Assembly (NCBI GenBank): GCA_031549415.1
Contig: JAVBPU010000029.1
Location: forward strand, 17,361-81,360
Reading direction: 5' to 3'
From: Limiplasma sp031549415
GTDB taxonomy: Bacteria > Bacillota > Clostridia > Christensenellales > Aristaeellaceae
Length of the DNA: 64,000 bases
Part shown: positions 41,923 through 50,296 of the stretch, in pieces
Layout: every line of letters starts with the position of its first letter
How positions within the stretch are numbered: the first letter of the stretch is position 1
Made by a program: the position numbers and the translations under genes
The notes under the pieces: generated by a model
What the model saw: only the letters and a program-made list of their open reading frames with translations
The model's database searches: none
Told to the model about the DNA's origin: nothing

Positions 41923-43002
41923 TTATCCGTCCACGTTCTCCATCATCGTAAATTCCAGCCGCACGGGCTGGTGGTCCGTGTTGCGGAAGTTCAAGTCAAT
42001 GGTTTGCACGTTGTTCACCTTGATATTGGGGGTGATGATGAACCCGTCAATGACGTAAAACTGGGTGGTGGCGCGGTCGCCGGAGTAATTTTCGTTCAAC
42101 AGGCGGCAGGTGGGCACGGAGGGGTCGTTGACGAAGGCAAAGCCTTCGGGCAGCATATCCTGGGTCAACACGCCGGCCTGCCAGTAGTCCGGGTTCAGCA
42201 GCGGGTACCGGTCCGCGTCGGGGAAGGTCTGGTTAAAGTCGCCGCCGGCCACCACATAGTTGCCCTTTTTGTACTCCTCCTGCATCAGCTGGATCAACTG
42301 CTCGGTTTGCACACGCTTGCCAATGCCGTCGTCATAGGCGTCCATGTGCAGGTTGATCATCACCAATTCCTTATCGCCGCCTTGGATGGGGGTCCTTTCC
42401 ACCAACAGGCAGCGCTTCATGTTGGCCACCCGCACGGGCCAGGTGAAGGGCACGTGCAAGGCGTGGCGGGTGGCTTCCGTCACCTTCAGGTTCGTCAGGG
42501 TCATTACGCCGCTTTCCACCTTGCCAATGGGCGGCCAAGGAATGGGCACAAAATCGCAGTTGAAGTTGTACGCAAAGGCTGCGCTCATGGAAAGGCCGTG
42601 CCCCAAAAGGCTCATTTCATTGGTGTAATGGCTGCGGTAGGCGTTCAGGTCCACCTCCTGCAGCAGGTACACGTCGGCCTTTTGCTGGGTCAGCGCGCCT
42701 AAAATGCCGGCCATGTTCTCCTCTACGGTTTTCTTGTCCTCCGGGCGCACCATGGTGCCGCCGTCCATAAAGAAGTTCTGGTCCCGCCCCAGGCACCCAT
42801 AGCCCAGGTTCCAGCTCAAAGCGGTGTATTTCACACCCAAGCTGGGCACATCCTGGCGGGCTGCGAGTGTCACTTCCAATGGCTCCACCGCCGCCGGGTT
42901 GTATTCCGTCAGGGTCAGGTAGCCAATCAGCCCGGCCGCTGCCACCACAAGGACCAGTACCAAAATCAGCAAAAATTTGAGTAGCTTTTGAATCGCCCGC
43001 AT
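41923..43002 (-). CDS. Membrane-anchored endonuclease/exonuclease/phosphatase-fold protein
   Basis: A 359-residue protein. One N-terminal membrane helix (residues 8-30) leads to an extracytoplasmic EEP domain: 'YTALSWNLGYGC' (metal-binding Asn), 'DVYLLQEVDLN' (Glu), 'NLHMDAYDDG' (His), 'VAGGDFNQTF' (Asp-x-Asn) and 'NTDHQPVRLEF' (Asp-His). All catalytic positions are kept. EEP enzymes cleave phosphodiesters of nucleic acids, sphingomyelin or phosphoinositides; an extracytoplasmic substrate is likely here. ATG 43002 follows GGGAGGGACAGAAG. Confidence 0.88.
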   Translation of the reverse strand: MRAIQKLLKFLLILVLVLVVAAAGLIGYLTLTEYNPAAVEPLEVTLAARQDVPSLGVKYTALSWNLGYGCLGRDQNFFMDGGTMVRPEDKKTVEENMAGILGALTQQKADVYLLQEVDLNAYRSHYTNEMSLLGHGLSMSAAFAYNFNCDFVPIPWPPIGKVESGVMTLTNLKVTEATRHALHVPFTWPVRVANMKRCLLVERTPIQGGDKELVMINLHMDAYDDGIGKRVQTEQLIQLMQEEYKKGNYVVAGGDFNQTFPDADRYPLLNPDYWQAGVLTQDMLPEGFAFVNDPSVPTCRLLNENYSGDRATTQFYVIDGFIITPNIKVNNVQTIDLNFRNTDHQPVRLEFTMMENVDG

Positions 43003-43066
43003 CTTCTGTCCCTCCCATGGCTTATTCCTGTTTTTCCTATCCTGCATGGCTGTTATGCTGCCCTCA

Positions 43067-43537
43067 TTATACCATATCCGCCCGCCCTGTCAACGCCGAA
43101 AGCAAGGCCCGGAAAGCCTTTGCGAAGGCTTCATCCTGGACGGAGGCGCGCCTCCTCGGCCCCTTGGTATGGTGGCCTGCCCTGCGCAGCTTGCGGGCCT
43201 CGTGCCGCTGACCTAGCAGCCCGTCGATGTTCTCCTGGGTGTAGCAAAGGCCGTTCTGGCTGATGGCCTGGGCGCTTCGGGCCAGGGCCATGGCCGCCAG
43301 GCCGTAATCCTGGGTCACCAGCACATCGCCGGGACGTAGCAGGTTCACCAGGGCAAAATCCGCGCTGTCTGCACCGCGAAACACCGTCAGGGTCTTGGCC
43401 CCGTCCCGCTGCATCTCATGGGCAAAGTCGCATACCAGGGTCACTTCCAGGCCATATTCCTTGGCGATGGCAATTACCAGGCCGGTTACAGGGCAGGCAT
43501 CCGCGTCCACGAAAACCTGGGGGCGTTTTGCGCTCAT
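43067..43537 (-). CDS. YaiI/YqxD family protein (DUF188)
   Basis: A 156-residue PIN-like protein. The N-terminal 'VFVDADACPVTGLVIAIAKE' and 'ADFALVNLLRPGDVLVTQDYGLAAMAL' contain the family's conserved Asp residues, and 'RKLRRAGHHTKGPR' is the C-terminal signature. The fold predicts nuclease or RNA-binding activity, not demonstrated to my knowledge. ATG 43537 follows AGGAAGGGGAACG. Confidence 0.92.
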   Translation of the reverse strand: MSAKRPQVFVDADACPVTGLVIAIAKEYGLEVTLVCDFAHEMQRDGAKTLTVFRGADSADFALVNLLRPGDVLVTQDYGLAAMALARSAQAISQNGLCYTQENIDGLLGQRHEARKLRRAGHHTKGPRRRASVQDEAFAKAFRALLSALTGRADMV

Positions 43538-43571
43538 CGTTCCCCTTCCTCCCAGGCCATCTTCTTTACCA

Positions 43572-44420
43572 TCACACCGCCACCGTCTCAAAGAGGCTTT
43601 CGCCCCTCCCCAGCCGCTGCACGCTCCGGTATCCCAGCTTTTGCATCTGGTCCAGGGCCTCGTCCAGCCCAAAGCCCAAGAAAGCGGCATCGTGGCAGTC
43701 CGAAGTGATCGTCACTTGCCCCCCCATCTCCCGCCAGGCCCCCAGCAATTCCCAGGAAGGGAAGGCTTGCGCCGCGTACCCCCGGGCCATGCCGCCGGTA
43801 TTCACTTCCATCACCCCGTCGCTGGCCCGGGCCTTTTCCAGGGCCTCCAGGGCGATCCGGCGGTACGCCTGCGTGTTTTCATCAAAGACGCGCCCCAGCT
43901 CCGCCGCCTTGCGCACCAGGTCAAAATGCCCAATGATGTGGGGCCGGTCCGTCAGCAGCATCTGCACATGGGCGTCAAAATAGGCCTTGGCCAGCGCCAT
44001 CCAATCCCCGGCAAAGACCTGCCGCACATACTCCCCCAGCAGGCCAAAATCCCCGTCCACCGCCAGGGCCCGGTCCTGAAATTCCTGGGCCACATAATGG
44101 GTTGAGCCCAAAATATAATCAAACTGCTTCCGGTTTTCCCTCTTTCTCTCCAGGGGCGTTAGGCCGTCCTGTTCCAGGCCTACCCAAAGGCGCAGGCCGC
44201 CCTCCTCCCGCTGGGCAGCCTGCAAGGCCCGCAGCTCCCGCAAATACTGCTCCTGCATACCCAGGGCCATGCTATAGGGCAGGTCAAACCCCTGGTCCCC
44301 ATGGCCGGAAAAGCCCAGGCTCACAAAACCCAGGCGCTGGGCCTCCGCCAACAGCTCCTGGGGCGTGCTTTTGCCGTCACAATAACGGGTATGGGTATGG
44401 GCGTTGGATAAAAACCGCAT
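43572..44420 (-). CDS. hisJ: Histidinol-phosphatase, PHP type
   Basis: A 282-residue PHP-fold phosphatase for the penultimate step of histidine synthesis. Metal ligands appear in 'NAHTHTRYCDGKSTPQE' (HxH), 'GFSGHGDQG', 'GLEQDG', 'STHYVAQ', 'HIIGHFDLVRK', 'EVNTGG' and 'TSDCHDA'. ATG 44420 follows GAGGTGCGTAATC. hisIE lies just upstream on the same strand, which supports a histidine role over other PHP phosphoesterases; a MITE-like element separates the two. Confidence 0.9.
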   Translation of the reverse strand: MRFLSNAHTHTRYCDGKSTPQELLAEAQRLGFVSLGFSGHGDQGFDLPYSMALGMQEQYLRELRALQAAQREEGGLRLWVGLEQDGLTPLERKRENRKQFDYILGSTHYVAQEFQDRALAVDGDFGLLGEYVRQVFAGDWMALAKAYFDAHVQMLLTDRPHIIGHFDLVRKAAELGRVFDENTQAYRRIALEALEKARASDGVMEVNTGGMARGYAAQAFPSWELLGAWREMGGQVTITSDCHDAAFLGFGLDEALDQMQKLGYRSVQRLGRGESLFETVAV

Positions 44421-44459
44421 GATTACGCACCTCTGTTTTTCTTTGGTATCCGCGTCGCT

Positions 44460-44620
44460 TAGAGCAAATTCCGAAAACGCAGCCACAGGATTTGCGAGAG
44501 ATTTTTTCCTGGCGCTCAGCCGAGGAAGGGAGGCATAGTGGGGCTATGCTGACCGGACGAGGCAACGCGCCTGGGGAAAAGAGCCGTAAAGACTGTGCTA
44601 TGTTTTTGGAATTTGTTCTA
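44460..44620. mobile_element. MITE-like element with TA-flanked terminal inverted repeats
   Basis: A 161-bp noncoding element. The left end TA-GAGCAAATTCCGAAAAC (44460-44478) and right end TTTTTGGAATTTGTTC-TA (44603-44620) are inverted repeats with about two mismatches, each flanked by TA as left by IS630/mariner-type transposases. Inside are short palindromes (GCATAG-tggg-CTATGC). The right-end TA plus the first element base G form the TAG stop of hisIE (44618-44620). Confidence 0.7.
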
Positions 44621-45244
44621 GTATCGCCGGGCCAATTCCCCCTTCACCTCTTCCAGGGAAATACCCATATGGGCCATCAGCACCAGGATCTGGTAAATCA
44701 GTTCGCCAATGGCCTGTAGCGCCCCTTCTTTGTCTTGCTTGGCCCCGGCGATGAGCATGTCGGCGCAGCTCTCCCCGGCGCTTTTCAGGGCCCGGTCCCG
44801 GTTGGCCTCCAAAAGGCCCCCCGGTCCCCCAGCCTGCCAGGCCTGCGCCTTCTTTTCCTCGATCCGGTCCATGAGCTGTTCCAGGGAGAGGGGCTTTGTC
44901 TCCTCGTTTTCGTACAGGTCGTTAAAAAAGCACCGCTCCGGGCCTATGTACCCCGCCAAATCCAGCTTCTTCACCTGCACCACCAAGGCGTCTCCGTTGT
45001 CGTCCGAGGCAATGGCCATCAGCTGCTGAGCATCGCCCCGGGTCTCTCCCTTGCGCCAGAGGCATTTTTGGCTCCGGCTAAAAAAGCAGGGTTTCTCCTC
45101 CTCCAGGGTGATGCGTAGGCTTTCCTTGTTCATATAGGCCAGGGTCAGCACCTCATGGGTCACATAATCCTGCACGATGGCGGGGATCAGCCCGCTCTCG
45201 TCAAACTTTAGCTTTTGCATCCACTCTTCCATATTCCACTGCAT
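44618..45244 (-). CDS. hisIE: Bifunctional phosphoribosyl-AMP cyclohydrolase / phosphoribosyl-ATP pyrophosphatase
   Basis: A 208-residue fusion of HisI (residues 8-110) and HisE (115-208), steps two and three of histidine synthesis. HisI: 'VLTLAYMNKESLRITLEE', 'FFSRSQKCLWRKGETRGD' and a Cys in 'ERCFFNDL'. HisE: 'ARDRALKSAGES'-like 'DRALKSAGESCADMLIAG' and 'ELIYQILVLMAHMGIS'. The TAG stop is formed by the end of the adjoining MITE-like element. ATG 45244 follows GGAGGAACAGCC. Confidence 0.95.
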   Translation of the reverse strand: MQWNMEEWMQKLKFDESGLIPAIVQDYVTHEVLTLAYMNKESLRITLEEEKPCFFSRSQKCLWRKGETRGDAQQLMAIASDDNGDALVVQVKKLDLAGYIGPERCFFNDLYENEETKPLSLEQLMDRIEEKKAQAWQAGGPGGLLEANRDRALKSAGESCADMLIAGAKQDKEGALQAIGELIYQILVLMAHMGISLEEVKGELARRY

Positions 45245-45353
45245 GGCTGTTCCTCCAAAGGGGCTGCGGGGCCTTCACCGGCCCGCGCATCTCCGTGATG
45301 CTTGCAGTGTACCCCAAGGGGAGCAAAAGGTTGCGCCGGACCGGCGAAAGGGC

Positions 45354-46427
45354 TTACCATTCCCGAAGCGCCGCGCAGATCTTCCGGCAGGCGTGGCCAT
45401 CCCCAAAGGGTTGGCCCTGCCCGGCAAACTGCGGCCGTACCGCAAGCTTGGCCAGAATATCCGCCCGCTCCGGTCTGGCCAATTGGTTGCACCGGCCCAC
45501 CATGGTCTCCGGCCAGGCCACATGGTCAAATACGGTGACACAGGGCACTTTGGCAAAGAAAGCCTCCCGCTGCACCCCGCCGGAATCCGTCACCACCGCC
45601 TGGGCCCCCGCGCAAAGGCGGATGCTGTCCACATATCCCAGGGGCTGCAAAAGCCGCACCCGTTCCAGCCCCAAGGCTTCCCGCAGGCGCAGGGCCCGCT
45701 CCCGGTTGCGGGGATGCACCGGGTACAGCGTGGGCATGTCCAGGCTTTCCAAGGCCAGAAAGATCTCCGAAAGCGCCTGGTCGGTCCGGGTGTTTTCCTC
45801 CCGGTGGCAGGTGAGGTAACAATAGCGGTCCGGCCACTCCACCTCTTCCCCGGCCAAGCCCGGCAAAGCCGTCTGCGGGCGGTCCTTAGCCTTGGCCAGG
45901 TAATATAAAAAGGCATCATACATGGGGTCCCCCACCAAAAAGGCTTTCCCGGCCAGGTTTTCTTTGGCCAGGGCCTCCATGGAGCTGGGCACGCAGGCAA
46001 ACAGCAAGGTGGACATGTGGTCCGTCAGCACCCGGTTCACCTCTTCCGGGTTTTGCAGGGTCCCCAAGCGGTTCCCCGCCTCCACATGAAAGATGGGCAC
46101 ATGCAGCTTCACCGCCGCCAGGGCCGCCGCCAAGGTGGAGTTGGTATCGCCGTACACCAGCAGCCCGTCCGGCTTTTCCGCCTGCAACAGCTCTTCCATG
46201 GCCAGCAGCATCCGGGCGGTCATCTGCCCATGGGTACCCCCAGCGATGCCCAGGTTGTACTCGGGCTTGGGGATGTCCAACTCCTGAAAAAACACATCGG
46301 ACATCTGCGGGTCATAATGCTGGCCCGTGTGCACCAAAACCTCTTGGTGCTCCTTGCGCAGTTCCCTGGACAAAGCCGCCGCCTTGATGAACTGCGGCCT
46401 TGCGCCCACCACCGTCACAATCTTCAT
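45354..46427 (-). CDS. wecB: UDP-N-acetylglucosamine 2-epimerase (non-hydrolysing)
   Basis: A 357-residue GT-B-fold enzyme converting UDP-GlcNAc to UDP-ManNAc. 'VGARPQFIKAAALSRELRKE', 'HTGQHYDPQMSDVFFQEL', 'VYGDTNSTLAAALAA', 'HVEAGNR', 'TCHREENT' and 'TDSGGVQREAFF' are all present. It closes the overlapping exopolysaccharide operon, so UDP-ManNAc is probably a building block of that glycan or of wall teichoic acid. Start ATG 46427 has AAGGAGTGTTGCCC and overlaps the preceding stop. Confidence 0.95.
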   Translation of the reverse strand: MKIVTVVGARPQFIKAAALSRELRKEHQEVLVHTGQHYDPQMSDVFFQELDIPKPEYNLGIAGGTHGQMTARMLLAMEELLQAEKPDGLLVYGDTNSTLAAALAAVKLHVPIFHVEAGNRLGTLQNPEEVNRVLTDHMSTLLFACVPSSMEALAKENLAGKAFLVGDPMYDAFLYYLAKAKDRPQTALPGLAGEEVEWPDRYCYLTCHREENTRTDQALSEIFLALESLDMPTLYPVHPRNRERALRLREALGLERVRLLQPLGYVDSIRLCAGAQAVVTDSGGVQREAFFAKVPCVTVFDHVAWPETMVGRCNQLARPERADILAKLAVRPQFAGQGQPFGDGHACRKICAALREW

Positions 46428-47869
46428 GGGCAACACTCCTTGCTGCTTTCCTGGCTTGGATGGCCCCTTCGCAGGTCCGGCAATTCCATCAGCGCGGCAA
46501 ACTGCCCGGCGATCGCACGGTATGCATAGGCTTCAATTTCGTCCCGCCGGGGCGCAAAGGGCAGGGCGCTTTCCGCCTGGGCATGCTGAACCAGCTGCCG
46601 CAGATAGCCCGCCAGGCCGGTTTTCGCCGCTTCCCCTCCCGCCGCCTCATAGCAGAAGCCCAGCCCCAGCCGGTCCATCATCCGCTTGGTTTCGCTGCCG
46701 GGCAGCTCTCCGGCCACGCAGGCCACCATGGGCTTATCCATCATCATATATTCCAGCATTTTCCCCGTCAGCACCCCGGTTCTGCCCCGGGTGTTCCAAC
46801 TGGCCAGCAGCAGCACATCCGCTTGCTTTTGATAGGCCAAGGAAACACCCCGGTCCAGCAGGCCCAGGTCCACCGCCACCGCTTCCGCCTGGGCGGCCCG
46901 GGCCTGGCCCAAGAACACGGCCCCCTCGGCCCCGGCATAATAGACCCGCACCTCCTCGCTCTCCAGCGCACCCTCCCGCATCAGGGCCGCCAGGGCCGCA
47001 AAAAAGGGCGTCAAATCCTGGGTGCCGCCATACATCTGTCCACAGTAGAGGAAGTTCAGCTTTCCCCGGCCAGGCAGCCGCGCCTCCGGCAGGTCCAGAA
47101 GGTCCTCCCGATCAAAGCCGTTGGGAATGTGGTGGCCCACGTCCGCAAGGCCCATCATCTGCAGCACCCCCCCGGACACGGCGGTGATCCCATCCGCCTG
47201 GCCCCGCGCCTGCCGCAGCCAATGCCGCGTCAGCGCCCGCTGCCACCCAAAGGGCAGCCGGACCTCATCCCGGAAATCCGCGATCCAGCGGTCCGCTACG
47301 CCCGCTTTTTTAGCCTTCCGGGCGATTTGCAGCACGCTGGGCGGCCCGTAGCTGGACAGCACCACGTCAAAATGCCGGGCCAGGCTGCGTACCTCCCGCC
47401 AACCCCGGCGGGCAAAGCTTCTGTCTCCCAGGCGGTCCACCAGCAGGTAGGCCGCTTCCACCAAAGGGCGAAGAAGCTGCCGGGCCCGCCCTGGCTTGCC
47501 GCTTGGACTGGGCTGAGGCGACGCGCTAGCCATGCTGGCAGCGCTGGCCATAGTTGCCCCGCTGACCGTAGTTGCACCACTGGCCATAGTTGCCCCACTG
47601 GCCGTGGCAGCCGCCCCGTCCCGCCGCTTCCGCTGCTCACGGGCCCGCAATGGGGTCCATTCCTCCACCACATGCACGTCCTGCAGCTCCGCCAAATCCG
47701 CTTCCAGGGTGGGGTCCAGCAAGCCGTCGATCCCCATGCCGCACAGCACCGTCACCTCATGGCCCATCCGGGCCAAATACTTGGCCAGCTTGGTGGGCCG
47801 TATGGCCCCGATGGTGTTTTGCGGGGCAAAATAATAGCTGACCAGCAGCACTTTCCTTTTTTCAGCCAT
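46424..47869 (-). CDS. Glycosyltransferase family 4 protein with internal repeat linker
   Basis: A 481-residue GT-B glycosyltransferase. The N-terminal half begins 'VLLVSYYFAPQNTIGAIRPT'. The C-terminal half includes 'FLYCGQMYGGTQDLTPFFAA', 'LAYQKQADVLLLASWNTRGR' and 'GKMLEYMMMDKPMV', which carries the donor-site Glu. A low-complexity insert (residues ~92-126, rich in Ala/Ser/Gly/Met) is encoded by 18-bp tandem repeats. ATG 47869 follows GAAGGAAGGCCCC. Donor and acceptor are unknown; part of the exopolysaccharide operon. Confidence 0.85.
   Translation of the reverse strand: MAEKRKVLLVSYYFAPQNTIGAIRPTKLAKYLARMGHEVTVLCGMGIDGLLDPTLEADLAELQDVHVVEEWTPLRAREQRKRRDGAAATASGATMASGATTVSGATMASAASMASASPQPSPSGKPGRARQLLRPLVEAAYLLVDRLGDRSFARRGWREVRSLARHFDVVLSSYGPPSVLQIARKAKKAGVADRWIADFRDEVRLPFGWQRALTRHWLRQARGQADGITAVSGGVLQMMGLADVGHHIPNGFDREDLLDLPEARLPGRGKLNFLYCGQMYGGTQDLTPFFAALAALMREGALESEEVRVYYAGAEGAVFLGQARAAQAEAVAVDLGLLDRGVSLAYQKQADVLLLASWNTRGRTGVLTGKMLEYMMMDKPMVACVAGELPGSETKRMMDRLGLGFCYEAAGGEAAKTGLAGYLRQLVQHAQAESALPFAPRRDEIEAYAYRAIAGQFAALMELPDLRRGHPSQESSKECCP
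47544..47612. repeat. 18-bp tandem repeat inside a glycosyltransferase gene
   Basis: Units CTGGCCATAGTTGCCCCG (47544-47561), CTGACCGTAGTTGCACCA and CTGGCCATAGTTGCCCCA, then a partial fourth. Each codes six residues of the A/V-S-G-A-T-M/T linker. The copy number can change in frame. Confidence 0.75.
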
Positions 47870-49163
47870 GGGGCCTTCCTTCCTCATCCCGCTCCACTGC
47901 CTCTGGAAAAATCAAAGGCAGCAAGCTTTCGCAGCGGAAGGCCTTCCTCCAGCGCGCCTGGGCCTCCTCCCGCAGATCCCGTACCTTGTCTTCCGGCAGC
48001 GCCACAAAGGCCGCCAGCGCCCGCAGCACCCCCTGGGCGCCCTCCTTCGGGTCATAGAGCCAGCCCACGGCTCCGTCCACCATCTCCGGAATGCCTCCCA
48101 CCCGGGGCGCAATCACCGGAATGCCAAAGCGCATGGCTTCCATGATGGAAACGGGGGTACCCTCCATGCGGCTGGTGTTGACAAACAGGTCGAAAAACGT
48201 CTGCCCGTAGACCCGCTGCACCTGCTCGTTGGGGACCGGTCCGCTGATCTCATAGCTCACCCGCCCGTTTCCGCCCAGCTTGTCCGCTGCATAGGCCCGC
48301 AGGCTGGCTTCCTCCGGCCCGCCGCCCAGATGGGTCCAGTGAACAGCAGGCCCGTCCCAGGCGGCCAACGCGTCCACCAGCACCGGTACTTGCTTGATCT
48401 CGCTGAGGGTGGCGCAGCTCACCAGCTGCAAGGGGCGGGGCTTGCCCGAAAGGCGCGGCTCCTGGATCGGCACTACAGGGTCCCCCCGGGAGCCGATGCC
48501 CACCACCCGCAGCTTTGGCTGCTCCGCCAGCCCCGGCATGTAGGCCAGGAATTGCTCTTTGGCATAGGCGCTGATCAGGTAAAGGCCATCGGCCTGCCCG
48601 GCAGTAAACCGCTTCATCAGGTAAGGGTTCATCGGGTTCCGCTGGGCGTCGATGTCAAAGGCGTGCCCCCGCGCCACAAAGCGAAGGCCGGGGTGCTTCC
48701 GCTTGGAAAGCGCGGCGGCGTAAGCCTCATAGCTCATCCAAAAGGCGTAAAGGGTGACCTCGCCCCGGCAGCCGGCCAGCAGCCTTTCCAGCCAGCGGTG
48801 CAGCTTTTGCCCCCGGATGGCGAACAGCAGTAGCTTGCCCACACGGGCCGGGGAAAACAATCCCCGGCGAATCAACCGAACGAGCTCCCCCCAAAACGCG
48901 CCGTCCAAAAGGGCCCGCAGCCGGGGTGACCAGGGGGATAGCCCCATAGAGGACACCTGGATCCGGGCATCAGGACCTTGCCGCTGCCCGGTCCCCGCCA
49001 AATCCAGTTGGGTCAAGTCCGCTGTGCCGTAATAGCTCACCAGCAGCACCCGGTCAAAATGTCGCTGGAGCCAGGGCAACTCCTGCAGCAGAAAAGGGTC
49101 CGGCACCCCCTGGCCATCTATGGCACAGGAGCTGAGAAAAATCAGCGTCGTTTCTTTTTTCAT
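47862..49163 (-). CDS. Glycosyltransferase family 4 protein
   Basis: A 433-residue GT4-type enzyme. Retaining GT-B features are clear in the C-terminal half: 'RPLQLVSCATLSEIKQVPVL', 'WTHLGGGPEEASLRAYA', and the E-x7-E-like 'NTSRMEGTPVSIMEAMRFGI' with 'PVIAPRVGGIPEMV'. The N-terminal domain binds an unknown acceptor ('YAFWMSYEAYAAALSKRKHP', 'RFVARGHAFDID'). It overlaps both neighbours in the exopolysaccharide operon by a few bases. Confidence 0.88.
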   Translation of the reverse strand: MKKETTLIFLSSCAIDGQGVPDPFLLQELPWLQRHFDRVLLVSYYGTADLTQLDLAGTGQRQGPDARIQVSSMGLSPWSPRLRALLDGAFWGELVRLIRRGLFSPARVGKLLLFAIRGQKLHRWLERLLAGCRGEVTLYAFWMSYEAYAAALSKRKHPGLRFVARGHAFDIDAQRNPMNPYLMKRFTAGQADGLYLISAYAKEQFLAYMPGLAEQPKLRVVGIGSRGDPVVPIQEPRLSGKPRPLQLVSCATLSEIKQVPVLVDALAAWDGPAVHWTHLGGGPEEASLRAYAADKLGGNGRVSYEISGPVPNEQVQRVYGQTFFDLFVNTSRMEGTPVSIMEAMRFGIPVIAPRVGGIPEMVDGAVGWLYDPKEGAQGVLRALAAFVALPEDKVRDLREEAQARWRKAFRCESLLPLIFPEAVERDEEGRPHG

Positions 49164-50296
49164 AGCCCCACCCTTTCAAGCACCGGGGCCAGCACGCTTT
49201 CCCAGGACATGTGCCGCGCCGCATAGGCCCGCATGGCGGCAGGAAGCCCCGGGTCCCGCCGGGTCCGCCTGGCGAAATCCAAAATGTCCGCGAAGGCGAT
49301 GGGGCTTTCGTCATTGGCTACCCGGAAGGAAAATGCGGCCGCCTCCCCCAGAGACGGGTCCGCCGCCGCGTACACAAAGGGCAGCCCACGGGCCATGTAA
49401 TCCCGCTGTTTCAGGGTCATGCCCTGGCTGAGACCAAAGCGGAACATGCCCAGGCTGCCGATGCCCACATCGCACCGCGCCACCAAATCATCCAATTCCT
49501 TTGCGTACAGCGGGCCATGGAACACCACCTTCTCCCCCAGGTTTTCCTCCTGGGCCAGTCGCTGCCAGGCCGCCAGGGAGCCGTCCCCCTCGCCGCCCAC
49601 CATGTGCAGCCGTACCGGTTCCCCGCCGTCATAGGCCGCCAGGGCACGAAGAATCCGGTCATAGCCATGCCAGCCCGCCATGCTGGCCAGACACAGCAGC
49701 TCGATCTCCGCCCCCGGGGGCTTTGCCTGCCTCAGCGGCGTCCGCTCCACGTCCACCCCGTTGACGATGTCCATGGCAGGGCGGCCCTCCACCTGCCCAC
49801 CGCAGGGCTGGCCGATGGCCGTTACCAAATCCACCAGGGGCATCAAGCGGCGAAGCACCCGGTCCGCATAGGCGAACACAGGCCTGCGCAGCAGGGAACG
49901 CTGATTTTCCATCTCCCGGGGGTAGGTGGGGAACTCCAGCACCAGCTTGCCCCCCTGGGCTTTCACCGCCTTCATGGCCCCCAGGGCGTTTCCAAAGGTG
50001 GGCATGTAGCGCAGATAGACCAGGTCGATCTTCTCTTGCTGCAGAACCGCTTTCACGGCCCGCATCAAATCCACAAAAAGCAGCGTATGGTCATACCCGG
50101 GCAGCTTCGTCCAGGGGCTGCGAAACAGAAGGGACTGGGTCCCTTCCCCCAGCAGCCACAGGCCGTCCTCGTTCCAGCCGATGCAAAGCGCCTCATGGCC
50201 CAGGGCGCGTACAGCCTTCATTTGGCCGTCAAACTTCACCTGCAGATTGTCCCTGCGGTGCAGGGGATATTTCATCACAAACAACACCCTGGCCAT
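49160..50296 (-). CDS. Glycosyltransferase (GT-B, family 4-like)
   Basis: A 378-residue GT-B enzyme. The N-terminus 'ARVLFVMKYPLHRRDNLQVK' and 'LVYLRYMPTFGNALGAMKAV' and C-terminal 'LLCLASMAGWHGYDRILRAL', 'LHMVGGEGDGSLAAWQRLA' and 'SLGMFRFGLSQGMTLKQRDY' fit GT4-like proteins lacking the strict EGxPxxxxE motif. I start at ATG 50296, which forms a TGATG overlap with the preceding gene and has GGGAGGG at good spacing; ATG 50302 is too close to that site. Substrate unknown. Confidence 0.83.
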   Translation of the reverse strand: MARVLFVMKYPLHRRDNLQVKFDGQMKAVRALGHEALCIGWNEDGLWLLGEGTQSLLFRSPWTKLPGYDHTLLFVDLMRAVKAVLQQEKIDLVYLRYMPTFGNALGAMKAVKAQGGKLVLEFPTYPREMENQRSLLRRPVFAYADRVLRRLMPLVDLVTAIGQPCGGQVEGRPAMDIVNGVDVERTPLRQAKPPGAEIELLCLASMAGWHGYDRILRALAAYDGGEPVRLHMVGGEGDGSLAAWQRLAQEENLGEKVVFHGPLYAKELDDLVARCDVGIGSLGMFRFGLSQGMTLKQRDYMARGLPFVYAAADPSLGEAAAFSFRVANDESPIAFADILDFARRTRRDPGLPAAMRAYAARHMSWESVLAPVLERVGL

